A stretch of DNA of 64,000 bases from Bordetella pseudohinzii. GTDB taxonomy: Bacteria; Pseudomonadota; Gammaproteobacteria; Burkholderiales; Burkholderiaceae_B. The notes beneath the pieces are model-generated. The model had not been told where the DNA came from. It worked only from the letters and a program-made list of their open reading frames with translations, and made no database searches. Position 1 is the first letter of the stretch. The number at the start of each line of letters is the position of its first letter. Position numbers and translations under genes: made by a program. The DNA lies in the NCBI RefSeq assembly GCF_000657795.2, contig NZ_JHEP02000014.1, forward strand, positions 1-64,000. The letters are read 5' to 3'. Shown one piece after another: positions 18,968 to 27,703 of this stretch.

Positions 18968-20512
18968 TCAGGGGCGATAGCCAAAGGCGCGCGGGCCGGG
19001 TTCGCGCAGCGGCGCCGCCAGCTCCACGAATTCCTCCAGCGCCCGGCGCGTCGTGGCGGGGTCAATGATGTCCTCGACGACGAAGGCCTCGGCGCTGCGG
19101 AAAGGCGAGGTCAGGCTGCGCACGCGCGCCTCGATCTCGCGCATCTTGGCCTGCGGGTCCTCTGCGGCTTCGATCTCGGCCTTGTAGGCCACCTCCAGCC
19201 CGCCCTCCACCGGCAGCGAGCCCCATTGGGCGGACGGCCAGGCGTAGCGGAAGTTGAAGCGGCCCGCGCTCTGATGCCCGCCCGCCGCCACGCCGAAGGC
19301 CTTGCGCACGATGATCGAGCACCACGGCACCGTGGACTGGGCCACGGCCGTCAGCGCGCGCACGCCATAGCGCATGGCGCCGGCTTTCTCGGCGTTCAGC
19401 CCGATCTGGAAACCGGGCACGTCGACCAGGTTGATCACGGGCAGGTGAAAGGTCTCGGCCAGGTCGAGCAGCCGGGTGAATTTTTCGGCGGCCGGCCCGT
19501 CCCAGCCGCCGCCGTAGTGATAGGGATCGCTGCCGAATACCGCCACCGGCCAGCCGTCGATGCGGGCCAGGCCGGTGATGATGGCGCGTCCCCAGCGCTT
19601 GCCGATCTCCATGAACGACCCTTCGTCGACCAGGGTCTCCAGAATCGGCCGCATTTTGTAGACGGCCCGCGTGTCCGCGGGGATGGCGTCGCGCAGCCAT
19701 TCCTGCGCGCCGGCGCGGCCCGGTTCCGCGGCCCGCGGCGGCAGCTCATGCACCGAACGCGGCAGATAGGAAAGAAAGCGGCGCACCTTGGCGAAGGCAT
19801 CCTCTTCCGAGTCCGCCTCATCGTCCACCACGCCATTGCGGGTATGGATGTCGCTGCCGCCCAGCTCGTTCTTGTCGAGGTTCTGGCCGATGCGGGCCAC
19901 GACGGGCGGCCCGGCGATGAAGAGCTGCGAGGTGTCGCGCACCATGACCGAGTAGTGGCTGGCCGCCACGCGGGCTGCGCCCAGGCCGGCCACCGATCCC
20001 AGCGCCAGCGAGGCGACGGGCACCGTGGCCAGGTTCTGCGCCATCAGCGGCCACATGCGCAGCTTGGGCAGCAACGTGTGGCCTTTGATTTCGATGTTGC
20101 GCACCGAGCCGCCGCCGCCCGTGCCGTCGACCAGCCGGATGAGCGGCAGGCGCAGGTCCTGCGCCATGCGTTCGGATTCGACCAGCTTGTCGCCGACCGC
20201 CCCGTCATTGGCGCCGCCGCGGACGGTGAAATCGTCGGCCGCGATGACGACCGGCCGGCCCTGCACCTTGGCGCGGCCGATCAGGAGGTTGGACGGGGTG
20301 AAGTCCGCCAGGCGGCCTTGCGCGTCATAGTCGCCGCTGCCCGCCAGGATCCCCACCTCCCGGAAGGATTCCGGATCGACCATCTTGTCTATGCGCTCGC
20401 GCACCGGCAGCTTGCCGTTCTCGCGGTGCCGGCGCACCTTCGCCTCGCCGCCCATGCGCGCCGCCAACTCCTTGCGCAACGCCAGTTCCTGCAGTTCCTT
20501 TTCCCAAGACAC
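18968..20512 (-). CDS. Acyl-CoA carboxyltransferase subunit (PccB/MccB family)
   Basis: The 514-residue protein contains the two crotonase-like halves of a carboxyltransferase beta subunit. The N-half shows 'VDGTGGGGSVRN' and 'GPPVVARIGQNLDKNELGG'. The C-half shows 'NLVDVPGFQIGLNAEKAG' and 'KAFGVAAGGHQSAGRFNFRYAWP'. It transfers carboxyl from biotin to an acyl-CoA. Family members act on propionyl-, acetyl-, methylcrotonyl- or geranyl-CoA; the sequence alone does not decide. It is the first enzyme gene of the block after the two Bug receptors. Confidence 0.9.
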   Translation of the reverse strand: MSWEKELQELALRKELAARMGGEAKVRRHRENGKLPVRERIDKMVDPESFREVGILAGSGDYDAQGRLADFTPSNLLIGRAKVQGRPVVIAADDFTVRGGANDGAVGDKLVESERMAQDLRLPLIRLVDGTGGGGSVRNIEIKGHTLLPKLRMWPLMAQNLATVPVASLALGSVAGLGAARVAASHYSVMVRDTSQLFIAGPPVVARIGQNLDKNELGGSDIHTRNGVVDDEADSEEDAFAKVRRFLSYLPRSVHELPPRAAEPGRAGAQEWLRDAIPADTRAVYKMRPILETLVDEGSFMEIGKRWGRAIITGLARIDGWPVAVFGSDPYHYGGGWDGPAAEKFTRLLDLAETFHLPVINLVDVPGFQIGLNAEKAGAMRYGVRALTAVAQSTVPWCSIIVRKAFGVAAGGHQSAGRFNFRYAWPSAQWGSLPVEGGLEVAYKAEIEAAEDPQAKMREIEARVRSLTSPFRSAEAFVVEDIIDPATTRRALEEFVELAAPLREPGPRAFGYRP

Positions 20513-20558
20513 CTTGTGCTCCTTGCTGCCAATTGCCCACGCGGTCAGCGCCGCCGGT

Positions 20559-21539
20559 TCAGTCGATCTTGATGTTCGCGCGCTTGATCAGCGTTTCGTT
20601 CTGCTTGAGTTCGTCGACGATCTTCTGCCGGAACGCCTTGGGCGACTGCGTCGACGGATTGCCCTGCACCGCCAGCCGCGCGCGTACCGTCGGATCCTTG
20701 GCCGCCTCCGCGATTTCATGGTTCAGGCGCTCGACGATGGCCGGCGGGGTGCCGGCCGGCGCAAACACGCCCACCCAGAACGAGATGTCAAAACCTGGAT
20801 AGCCCAGCTCGGCCACGGCGGGCACATCCGGCAGGTCATGCCAACGCTGCGCGGTGGACACGGCCAGCGCCTTCAGCTTGCCCGACTTGATGAGGGGCAC
20901 GCCCGACAGGGTGTCAAAACCGAAGTCGACCTCCTTGGACAGCAACCCCGCCTCCATGGGCGCGGCCCCGCGGTAAGGCACGTGCAGCATCTGCACGTCG
21001 GACATCGTGGCCAGCTGCGCGCCGGCCAAGTGCATCAGGTTGCCGTTGCCGGCCGAACCGTAGCTGACCGTGTTGGGGTTGCGCCGCGCCAGCTCGACCA
21101 GCGACTTGACGTCCTTCACGCCAGCCACGCGCGCATTCTCGGTGTTGATGGTCAGGATGAAGGGCACGGAGACCACGGTGCTCACCGCCGCGAAGTCCTT
21201 CAGCGGGTCGTACTGCAGGTCCTTGTAAAGCAAGGGGTTGACGGTGATCGAACTGGAATTGCTGACCAGGATGGTGTAGCCGTCGGGCTTGGCCTGAGCC
21301 ACCGCGCGGGCGGCGATCATGCCGTTGGCGCCCGTCCTGTTCTCCACGACAACCGTCTGGCCCATGCGATTGGCGAGCGCGTCGCCCACGATGCGCGCCA
21401 CGGTGTCGATCGTGCTGCCCGGGCTGAAGCCCACGATGAACTTGACCGGGGCGTTGGGATAGTCGGCCGCGCTTGACGCCGCCGGCAACACGGCGCACCC
21501 GGCGAGCGCGCCTGCGGCCAGCCATTGTTTCACTGTCAT
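20559..21539 (-). CDS. Bug/TctC family periplasmic binding protein
   Basis: The 326-residue product has a signal peptide ('MTVKQWLAAGALAGCAVLPAASSA') and the Bug core 'YPNAPVKFIVGFSPGSTIDT', 'RTGANGMIAARAVAQAKPDGY' and 'HVPYRGAAPMEAGLL'. It lies 46 nt upstream of the carboxyltransferase gene in the same direction, so it is probably transcribed with the catabolic operon and binds its substrate or a related carboxylate. Confidence 0.92.
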   Translation of the reverse strand: MTVKQWLAAGALAGCAVLPAASSAADYPNAPVKFIVGFSPGSTIDTVARIVGDALANRMGQTVVVENRTGANGMIAARAVAQAKPDGYTILVSNSSSITVNPLLYKDLQYDPLKDFAAVSTVVSVPFILTINTENARVAGVKDVKSLVELARRNPNTVSYGSAGNGNLMHLAGAQLATMSDVQMLHVPYRGAAPMEAGLLSKEVDFGFDTLSGVPLIKSGKLKALAVSTAQRWHDLPDVPAVAELGYPGFDISFWVGVFAPAGTPPAIVERLNHEIAEAAKDPTVRARLAVQGNPSTQSPKAFRQKIVDELKQNETLIKRANIKID

Positions 21540-21615
21540 GATGTGTCTCTTCCTTGATGGCAGGGATCCGCGCCGGGCGCTGCTTGGGCGCGCGGCTGCG
21601 GATTGCGTTGGTGGT

Positions 21616-22584
21616 CTACTGCGCTGCGACGGCGCCGGAGGCCTTGACGGCCTGGCCCCACTTCTCCTCTTCCTCTTTCATGAAGGCGGCGAACGCCTTC
21701 GGCGTGCTGTTGACGACTTCCCCGCCCAGCCCTTCGATGCGGGCCTGCATTTCTGGCGTGGCGACGATCTTGGACACGTCTTCATAGATGCGCTGCGCCT
21801 GCGCCTGCGGCAGAGCGGCCGGCGCCAGGATGCCGAACCAGGTGGCCGCCTCGAAGCCAGGCATGCCCGCCTCGGCGAAAGTCGGCACGTCGCGCAGCGC
21901 CTGCACCCGCTTGCCGTTGGCCACGGCCAGCGCGCGCAACTTGCCGGATTCGATCAGCGGCAGCGCCGAGGTGATGGTGGCCAGCATCATTTGCACCTGC
22001 CCGCCCGCCAGGTCCGTGAAGGCCGGCGCGTCGCCGCGGTAAGGCACATGCGTGATGTTCGACTGCGTGGCGATCTTGAAAAGCTCGCCGCTCAGATGCT
22101 GCGCCGTGCCATTGCCGGGCGAGGCAAAGTTCACCGAAGCGCCGTTCTGCTTCAGGTAGGCCAGGAATTCCGGCAGAGTCTTCGCCGGGATGGCGGGATT
22201 GATCACCAGCACCAGCGGCACCTTGGTCACCAGCGTGATCGGCGCGAAATCCTTGACGGGGTCGTAGTTGAGCTTGCTGTACAGATGGCCGCTGATCGTG
22301 TGCGCGGACGTCGTCATGAACAGCGTGTAGCCGTCGCCGCGCGCGCGGGCCACGGAGCTGGCGCCTATCGTCGTGCCGGCGCCGGCGCGGTTCTCAACGA
22401 TGACCGATTGCCCCCACGACTGCGTGAGCCGCTCGGCCACGGCGCGCGCGACCACGTCCGTGGCGCCGCCGGCCGGATACGGCACGACCATGGTCACGGG
22501 TTTCGAGGGATAGGTGTCGGCGTGCGCCGTCGCCGCGAACAGCATCGCGGCGCAAGCCAGCGCGCGCAGCCAATTGCATTGCAT
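21616..22584 (-). CDS. Bug/TctC family periplasmic binding protein
   Basis: The 322-residue product begins at the ATG at 22584, just downstream of a GGAG-containing stretch, with a signal peptide ending 'ATAHA' and then 'YPSKPVTMVVPYPAGGATDV', 'GAGTTIGASSVARARGDGY' and 'HVPYRGDAPAFTDLAGG'. It is the first gene of the minus-strand operon, divergent from the aldehyde dehydrogenase gene. Two Bug genes in tandem suggest either two ligands or recent duplication; the two proteins are clearly different in sequence. Confidence 0.92.
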   Translation of the reverse strand: MQCNWLRALACAAMLFAATAHADTYPSKPVTMVVPYPAGGATDVVARAVAERLTQSWGQSVIVENRAGAGTTIGASSVARARGDGYTLFMTTSAHTISGHLYSKLNYDPVKDFAPITLVTKVPLVLVINPAIPAKTLPEFLAYLKQNGASVNFASPGNGTAQHLSGELFKIATQSNITHVPYRGDAPAFTDLAGGQVQMMLATITSALPLIESGKLRALAVANGKRVQALRDVPTFAEAGMPGFEAATWFGILAPAALPQAQAQRIYEDVSKIVATPEMQARIEGLGGEVVNSTPKAFAAFMKEEEEKWGQAVKASGAVAAQ

Positions 22585-22631
22585 GGGGAGGTCTCCTCTT
22601 GTCATCGATTGAAGGTTTGGTTTATTCTTGT

Positions 22632-22650
22632 CGTTCCGTTATACAGAACG
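22632..22650. promoter_or_regulatory. IclR-type operator candidate in divergent promoter
   Basis: The 19-bp imperfect palindrome CGTTCCGTTATACAGAACG (arms CGTTC/GAACG with two further inner pairs) lies in the AT-rich 166-nt region between the divergent Bug and aldehyde dehydrogenase genes. GTTCC-GGAAC-like palindromes are common for IclR regulators, and an IclR gene ends the plus-strand operon. The assignment is inference from symmetry and context. Confidence 0.55.
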
Positions 22651-22750
22651 CTTATTCTATTTTATATTTGTTCAAACCCGGGCTGTCAACGAATAAATAC
22701 GCGCCGGCCGACAGCGCGAAACAGCGCCATCAAGAGAGGAATGACACTTC

Positions 22751-24205
22751 ATGTCCGAATCATCGGAAACCCTTAAACCCATGCTGATCGGCGGCGAATG
22801 GATCGCCCAGGACGACGCCGCCTTCGACTCGGTCAACCCTGCCACCGGGGTCCGCAACTACCGGATCAGCGCGGCGTCGGACGCGCAGGTCGATCAGGCG
22901 GTGCAGGCGGCCTGGCAGGCGCAGCGCCAGCCCGCGTGGCGCGACATGCTGCCGCACCAGCGCGCCGCCATCCTGCGCCGCATTGCCGACGGCATGGACC
23001 AGAACGCAAGCTTGCTGGCGCAGCTGCAGATGATCGAGAACGGCAAGGTATGGGCCGAGTGCAAGGCGCAGGTGGCCAGCGCGGCCGCCACCTTCCGCTA
23101 CTACGCCGGCGTGTGCGAAACGCTGGGCGCGGAAGTCACCCCCGCGCGCGGCAACTATCTGTCCATGACGCACTACGACCCCTACGGCGTGGTCGTGGCG
23201 ATCACGCCCTGGAACTCGCCCCTGACCATGGAGGCGCAAAAGGTGGCGCCCGCGCTTGCCGCCGGCAACGCCGTCATTCTCAAACCCTCCGAAGTCACCT
23301 CGTCGCCGGCGCTGGCCCTGGGCCGCATCGCCCTGGAGGCCGGCTTGCCGCCGGGCATCCTGAATGTGGTGACCGGCCTGGGCGCCACCGTGGGACGTCG
23401 TCTGGTCGAGCACCCCGGCGTGCGCATGGTGTCCTTCACCGGAGGCACCGGCAGCGGCCGCGCCATCGCGCATGCCGCGGCGGAAAAGCTGATGCCCGTG
23501 GCGCTGGAGCTGGGCGGCAAGTCGCCGCATATCGTGTTCGCGGACGCCGACCAGGACGCCGCGATCGACGGCGTCATCGGCGGCATCTTCGAAGGCAGCG
23601 GCCAGTCCTGCGTGGCGGGCTCGCGGCTCTACGTGCAGCGCGGCATCGCCCAGGCCTTCATTGAAAAACTGGTGGCGCGCGCCGGCCGCCTGAAGGTCGA
23701 TCTGCCCGACGCCGAAGGCGCGCAGATGGGCCCGATCGCGTCCTTCGGCCATCGCGAAAAGATCGAAAGCATGGTCGATGGCGCCAGGCGCGAAGGCGCC
23801 GAGGTGCTGCTGGGCGGCGCGCGCCCCGAGGGCAAGGCGCTGGAGGCTGGTGCCTTTTACCGCCCCACCATCCTGGGCGGCCTGTCGCGCGACGCCCACG
23901 TCGTGCGCGAAGAGATCTTCGGCCCGGTGCTCTGCGCCCTGATCTTCGACGACGAGGACGATCTGGTCGAGCAGGCCAATGACAGCGCCTATGGCCTGGC
24001 CTCCGGCATCTGGACGGCGGACTACCGCCGCGCCTGGCGCATCGCCCGGCGGCTGGAAGCGGGCAGCGTCTGGATCAACACCTACAAGCAGCTGTCCATC
24101 TCCACGCCCTTCGGCGGCTTCAAGCAAAGCGGCATCGGACGCGAAAAAGGCGTGAGCGGACTGCGCCTGTACCAGCAATCCAAGGGCATCTATTTCGGCA
24201 TGTAG
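22751..24205 (+). CDS. Aldehyde dehydrogenase (NAD(P)+-dependent)
   Basis: The 484-residue soluble enzyme oxidises an aldehyde to a carboxylic acid. The proton-abstracting Glu is in 'ALELGGKSPHIVF', the nucleophilic Cys in 'FEGSGQSCVAGSR', and the cofactor loop in 'FTGGTGSGRAIAHAA'; 'TPWNSPLTM' holds the conserved Asn. AGAGGAA precedes the start. It opens the plus-strand operon with a beta-hydroxyacid dehydrogenase and an IclR regulator and is divergent from the carboxylase operon. It probably makes the acid that the CoA-transferase then activates, which is inference. Confidence 0.93.
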   Translation: MSESSETLKPMLIGGEWIAQDDAAFDSVNPATGVRNYRISAASDAQVDQAVQAAWQAQRQPAWRDMLPHQRAAILRRIADGMDQNASLLAQLQMIENGKVWAECKAQVASAAATFRYYAGVCETLGAEVTPARGNYLSMTHYDPYGVVVAITPWNSPLTMEAQKVAPALAAGNAVILKPSEVTSSPALALGRIALEAGLPPGILNVVTGLGATVGRRLVEHPGVRMVSFTGGTGSGRAIAHAAAEKLMPVALELGGKSPHIVFADADQDAAIDGVIGGIFEGSGQSCVAGSRLYVQRGIAQAFIEKLVARAGRLKVDLPDAEGAQMGPIASFGHREKIESMVDGARREGAEVLLGGARPEGKALEAGAFYRPTILGGLSRDAHVVREEIFGPVLCALIFDDEDDLVEQANDSAYGLASGIWTADYRRAWRIARRLEAGSVWINTYKQLSISTPFGGFKQSGIGREKGVSGLRLYQQSKGIYFGM

Positions 24206-24280
24206 GCCGAACCGCTTTGCGCAAGATCCCTCGGGGCCGCCGGCCGCGGCCCATCCATCACTTCATCGGAGACTATCCTC

Positions 24281-25177
24281 ATGCCTGAATTTCAACGAGC
24301 CGGCTTCATCGGCCTGGGCGTCATGGGCGAACCTATCTGCCGCAATCTGGCCGCCAAGAGCGGCCTGCCCGTGCTGGGCTGCGACAAAGACCCCGGCCCG
24401 CTGCAGCGGCTGGCCGCGCATGGCGTCAGGGCCGCGACGGCCCAGGAGATCATGCGCGATTGCGACGTGGTGTTCCTGTCCCTGCCCTCCGGCGAAATCG
24501 TGGCCCAGCTGGCCCGCGCGGCCGACGGCCTGCTGGCGAACGCGCGCGACGGCCAACTCATCGTGGACCTGAGCACCTCGCCGGTCGACCTGACCCGCGA
24601 CCTGGCGGCCGAATTCGCCGCCAAGGGCGCCACCTTCATCGACGCGCCCGTGGCCCGCACGCGCGCCGCGGCCGAAGCCGGCACGCTGTCCGTCATGATC
24701 GGCGGCGACGAGCCGGTGTTTGCGCGCGTCAAGCCCCTGGTCTCGACCTTCGCCAACGAAATCACCCATTGCGGTCCCATCGGCAGCGGCCAGGTCGTGA
24801 AAATCCTCAACAACATGGTGCTGTTCGAGACCGTGCTGGCGCTGTCCGAGGCCCGCGCGATCGCGCGCCGCTCGGGCGTCGATCCGCAGGTCCTGCTGGA
24901 GACTTTCACGCGCGGTTCGGCGGATAGCTTCGCGTTGCGCAACCACGGCTTAAAGGCTATTCTTCCCGCAGACTTTCCGGAAAAAGCCTTTCCTGTGGAC
25001 TACGCCCGCAAAGATCTGCGCTACGCGCTGGCGCTGGCGGAACAGACCGGCGTGCAGGCGCTGGGGGCCCGCAACGTGGACCACTGGTTCGAAGCGGCGC
25101 TCGCCCAGGGGCATGGCAACCGCTATTTCCCGGTCATCAGCCGGGTGATCGATCCGGAGTCGGGAACCCCCGCCTAA
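24281..25177 (+). CDS. Beta-hydroxyacid dehydrogenase (3-hydroxyisobutyrate dehydrogenase family)
   Basis: The 298-residue protein has an N-terminal dinucleotide-binding fold ('GFIGLGVMGEPICRNLA'), the substrate loop 'DAPVARTRAAAEAGTLSVM' and the catalytic Lys in 'GSGQVVKILNNM'. Family members oxidise beta-hydroxyacids such as 3-hydroxyisobutyrate or tartronate semialdehyde (reverse). It sits 75 nt after the aldehyde dehydrogenase gene and 18 nt before the IclR gene. The order suggests alcohol and aldehyde groups of the same substrate are oxidised in turn; the actual compound is unknown. Confidence 0.9.
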   Translation: MPEFQRAGFIGLGVMGEPICRNLAAKSGLPVLGCDKDPGPLQRLAAHGVRAATAQEIMRDCDVVFLSLPSGEIVAQLARAADGLLANARDGQLIVDLSTSPVDLTRDLAAEFAAKGATFIDAPVARTRAAAEAGTLSVMIGGDEPVFARVKPLVSTFANEITHCGPIGSGQVVKILNNMVLFETVLALSEARAIARRSGVDPQVLLETFTRGSADSFALRNHGLKAILPADFPEKAFPVDYARKDLRYALALAEQTGVQALGARNVDHWFEAALAQGHGNRYFPVISRVIDPESGTPA

Positions 25178-25195
25178 TCACCCCCTACCATTCCC

Positions 25196-25912
25196 ATGAG
25201 TCGTACCCCTACTCAGGACCATTCCACCGACGGCGTCGCCGCCGTCGAACGCGCCCTGACCATCGTCAGCGCCGTCGCGCAACGCACCGATCCCATCACG
25301 CTTGCCGATCTTTCCCGGGCCACGGGGTTTTACAAGAGCACGCTCTTGCGGCTCATCGCTTCACTGGAAAAGGCCGCCCTGGTGGTGCGGCGCGCCGACG
25401 GGCGCTACGCCCTCGGCCCCTATGCCCACCACCTGGGCCGCGCCTACGAAGCCACCTACCGCCTGACCGAAACCATCCTGCCGCTTCTGCAAGGGCTGGT
25501 CGACAAAGGCACGGAGAGCGCATCCTTTCATGCCTACCACGACGCGCGGACGCGCGTCTGCCTGCTGCGGGTGGATTCCCACCACTCCACGCTGGACCGC
25601 ATCCGCGTCGGCGACCTCCTGCCGCTGGACAAAGGCGCGGCCGGCAAGCTGCTGACGGCCTATCTGGTCGACGGCGCATCCCCCCCCGAGGCCGGCCTGA
25701 TGCTCACTTCCATGGGCGAGCGCGACCCGAACTGCGCCGCCGTGGCCAGCCCGGTGTTCGGCCCCGACGGCGACCTCTGCGGCGCCATCTCCCTGTCGGG
25801 CCCGAAAGAACGCTTTTCGGCGGCCGCCGTCAAGAAAATGGGCAAGCTCGTCCAGGATGCCGCCGCCGAGGCCACCCGCGCCCTGGGGGGCCGCTGGCCG
25901 TCCGGCAAATAG
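25196..25912 (+). CDS. IclR family transcriptional regulator
   Basis: The 238-residue product has the N-terminal IclR helix-turn-helix ('ALTIVSAVAQRTDPITLADLSRATGFYKSTLLRLIASLEKAAL') and a C-terminal GAF-like effector domain. It is last in the plus-strand operon and is the obvious candidate regulator for the divergent catabolic genes. The effector is probably a pathway intermediate. Confidence 0.92.
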   Translation: MSRTPTQDHSTDGVAAVERALTIVSAVAQRTDPITLADLSRATGFYKSTLLRLIASLEKAALVVRRADGRYALGPYAHHLGRAYEATYRLTETILPLLQGLVDKGTESASFHAYHDARTRVCLLRVDSHHSTLDRIRVGDLLPLDKGAAGKLLTAYLVDGASPPEAGLMLTSMGERDPNCAAVASPVFGPDGDLCGAISLSGPKERFSAAAVKKMGKLVQDAAAEATRALGGRWPSGK

Positions 25913-26131
25913 CCGTAAAACGGGCGGGTAAACGGCAAGCCGCGGCAAGACGCCCGCGACGGCGCCCGGATCCAGGAAGTGGCTTGCCGCGGCCCATGGG
26001 GCCATAGTGGATAGAATAGCGTTATCGCGGTGCGCGGCCGATTCCTCGCGCATCCGGGCAACAGGCGATACCACGGCTTTTCCAGACTACCAATGTCCCA
26101 TTCGGGCGCATGATGTTCAGGAGAAAGAAAG

Positions 26132-27658
26132 ATGGTCGACCGACGCGATTTTCTAAAGATTTCCGGGCATCTTGCGGGTGCCGCCATGCTGGGCGGCGCA
26201 GCGTGGCGCGCCGGCGCGGCCGAGGCCGAGGATGTCTCATATCTTCCGGCCACCGAACTGATCGCCCGATTCCGCTCCCGCCAGCTATCGCCGGTCGAGG
26301 TGCTGGAGGCGCAGATCCGCCGTATCGAGGCGCTGGATGGCAAGGTCGACAGCATCACGGTGAGGTTCTTTGACCAAGCGCGGCGGGCCGCGCGCGAGTC
26401 GGAGGCGCGCTACAAGGCGGGCAATCCGCGCCCGCTGGACGGCATTACCGTCGCGGTCAAGGACGAATATGACGTCAAGGGCTGGCGCACCACCATGGGC
26501 TCGATGCTGCTCAAGGACGCCCCGGTGGCGGCCGAAGACGGCCCGGTGATCGAGCGCCTGCGCGCCGCCGGCGCCATCTTCCATATCCAGACGACCGCGC
26601 CCGAGTTTTATGTCTGGATGACGACCGCCACCAAGCTCTGGGGCACGACGCGCAACCCCTGGAATCTCGCCTACACCCCTGGCGGTTCGTCGGGCGGTTC
26701 CGGCGCGGCGCTGGCCGCCGGCTTCACCACCCTCGCGCTTGGCTCCGATATGGGCGGCTCGATACGCATTCCATCATCGCAATGCGGCCTGTACGGCTTC
26801 AAGCCGCCATTCGGGCGGGTGCCGACAAGCGAAGTGCCCTATGAATCCGAAGGGCCGATGGCGCGCACCTTCGACGACCTGAACCTGTTCAGCGAGGCGA
26901 TGGCCGGCCCCCACCCGCTCGTGCATTCCTCGATCCGCCCGAGGCTGCACTACCCGCCGCAATACGCTCCGGTCACCGGCTGGAAAATCGCCTACGATCC
27001 CATGCCCAAGCTCACGCCGCTCGATCCGGCCGTGGCGGCGGGCATGGCGCGAGCGGTCGAATCGCTGCGCCGCGCCGGCGTGACCGTGGACACCGTGGAC
27101 GTCGGCTTCAACTCGGACGACATGGACACCTATATCACCGGCCTGATGTCGAGCAGCATGGGCGGCCTGATGGTGGACGCGCTCAAGGCCCCCGACCAAC
27201 TCATGCCCTATACGCGCCATATGTTCGAGACCTTGAAGAGCAAGGTCGGCCCCGACGCCCTGGTCCGCAATGAAGAACTGCTCAACGCCTACCAGCGCCG
27301 CGTGCAGGAGACCGTGTTCACCAAGGGATACCGGGCGCTGATCATGCCGACCCTGGGCACGCCGCTGATTCCCGCCGAACATGGCTTGAAACCGACCACC
27401 GACACGGCAAGACTGGGCGGCCGGGACGTCACCGGGCTCAAATTCGCCCAGACCTGGGTGTGGAACATGCTGGGCCTCTACCCGGTCGTGTCGGCGCCCA
27501 TCGGCCTGGGGCCCGGCAATATGCCGATGGGGATGCAGATCATCGCCGACACCTATGACGATCTCACCGCCTTTCAGCTCGCCTCGGCCTATTCGCGCGT
27601 GGCGCCGCCGCTGTACACCGGCACGGCGTTTCCGGATTTCCGGCGGCAGGCGGTCTAG
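26132..27658 (+). CDS. Amidase (amidase-signature family) with Tat-type signal
   Basis: The 508-residue hydrolase starts with a twin-arginine-like signal ('RRDFLKISGHLAGAAMLGG', cleavage near 'WRAGAAEA'). The amidase-signature domain has the Ser-Ser-Lys triad: Lys in 'VAVKDEYDVKG', the cis-Ser and nucleophilic Ser in 'GGSSGGSGAALAAG' and 'GSDMGGSIRIPSS'. It should therefore hydrolyse an amide in the periplasm after export in folded form. A CAGGAGA site precedes the start. It stands alone after a 219-nt gap and its codon usage is slightly less GC-rich than its neighbours. The substrate is unknown. Confidence 0.9.
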   Translation: MVDRRDFLKISGHLAGAAMLGGAAWRAGAAEAEDVSYLPATELIARFRSRQLSPVEVLEAQIRRIEALDGKVDSITVRFFDQARRAARESEARYKAGNPRPLDGITVAVKDEYDVKGWRTTMGSMLLKDAPVAAEDGPVIERLRAAGAIFHIQTTAPEFYVWMTTATKLWGTTRNPWNLAYTPGGSSGGSGAALAAGFTTLALGSDMGGSIRIPSSQCGLYGFKPPFGRVPTSEVPYESEGPMARTFDDLNLFSEAMAGPHPLVHSSIRPRLHYPPQYAPVTGWKIAYDPMPKLTPLDPAVAAGMARAVESLRRAGVTVDTVDVGFNSDDMDTYITGLMSSSMGGLMVDALKAPDQLMPYTRHMFETLKSKVGPDALVRNEELLNAYQRRVQETVFTKGYRALIMPTLGTPLIPAEHGLKPTTDTARLGGRDVTGLKFAQTWVWNMLGLYPVVSAPIGLGPGNMPMGMQIIADTYDDLTAFQLASAYSRVAPPLYTGTAFPDFRRQAV

Positions 27659-27667
27659 CCAACACGA

Positions 27668-27689
27668 AGCCCCGCGCTCCGCGCGGGCT
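27668..27689. terminator. Hairpin between convergent amidase and DUF445 genes
   Basis: AGCCCCGCGC and GCGCGGGCT form a GC-rich stem with one bulged C around a short loop, in the 45-nt gap between convergent genes. There is no T-run on either side, so it is a weak bidirectional terminator candidate. Confidence 0.4.
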
Positions 27690-27703
27690 GGAGGCAGGCC
27701 CGC

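Noticed and set aside
17675-20572. Plus-strand open frame of 965 codons across the carboxylase genes
   Set aside because: It is antisense to biotin carboxylase and carboxyltransferase genes with full catalytic motifs, and its product has low-complexity composition.
26022-26131. Possible mobile-element boundary before the amidase gene
   Set aside because: No terminal inverted repeats, target duplication or transposase remnant are visible; the slightly lower GC content alone is not enough.
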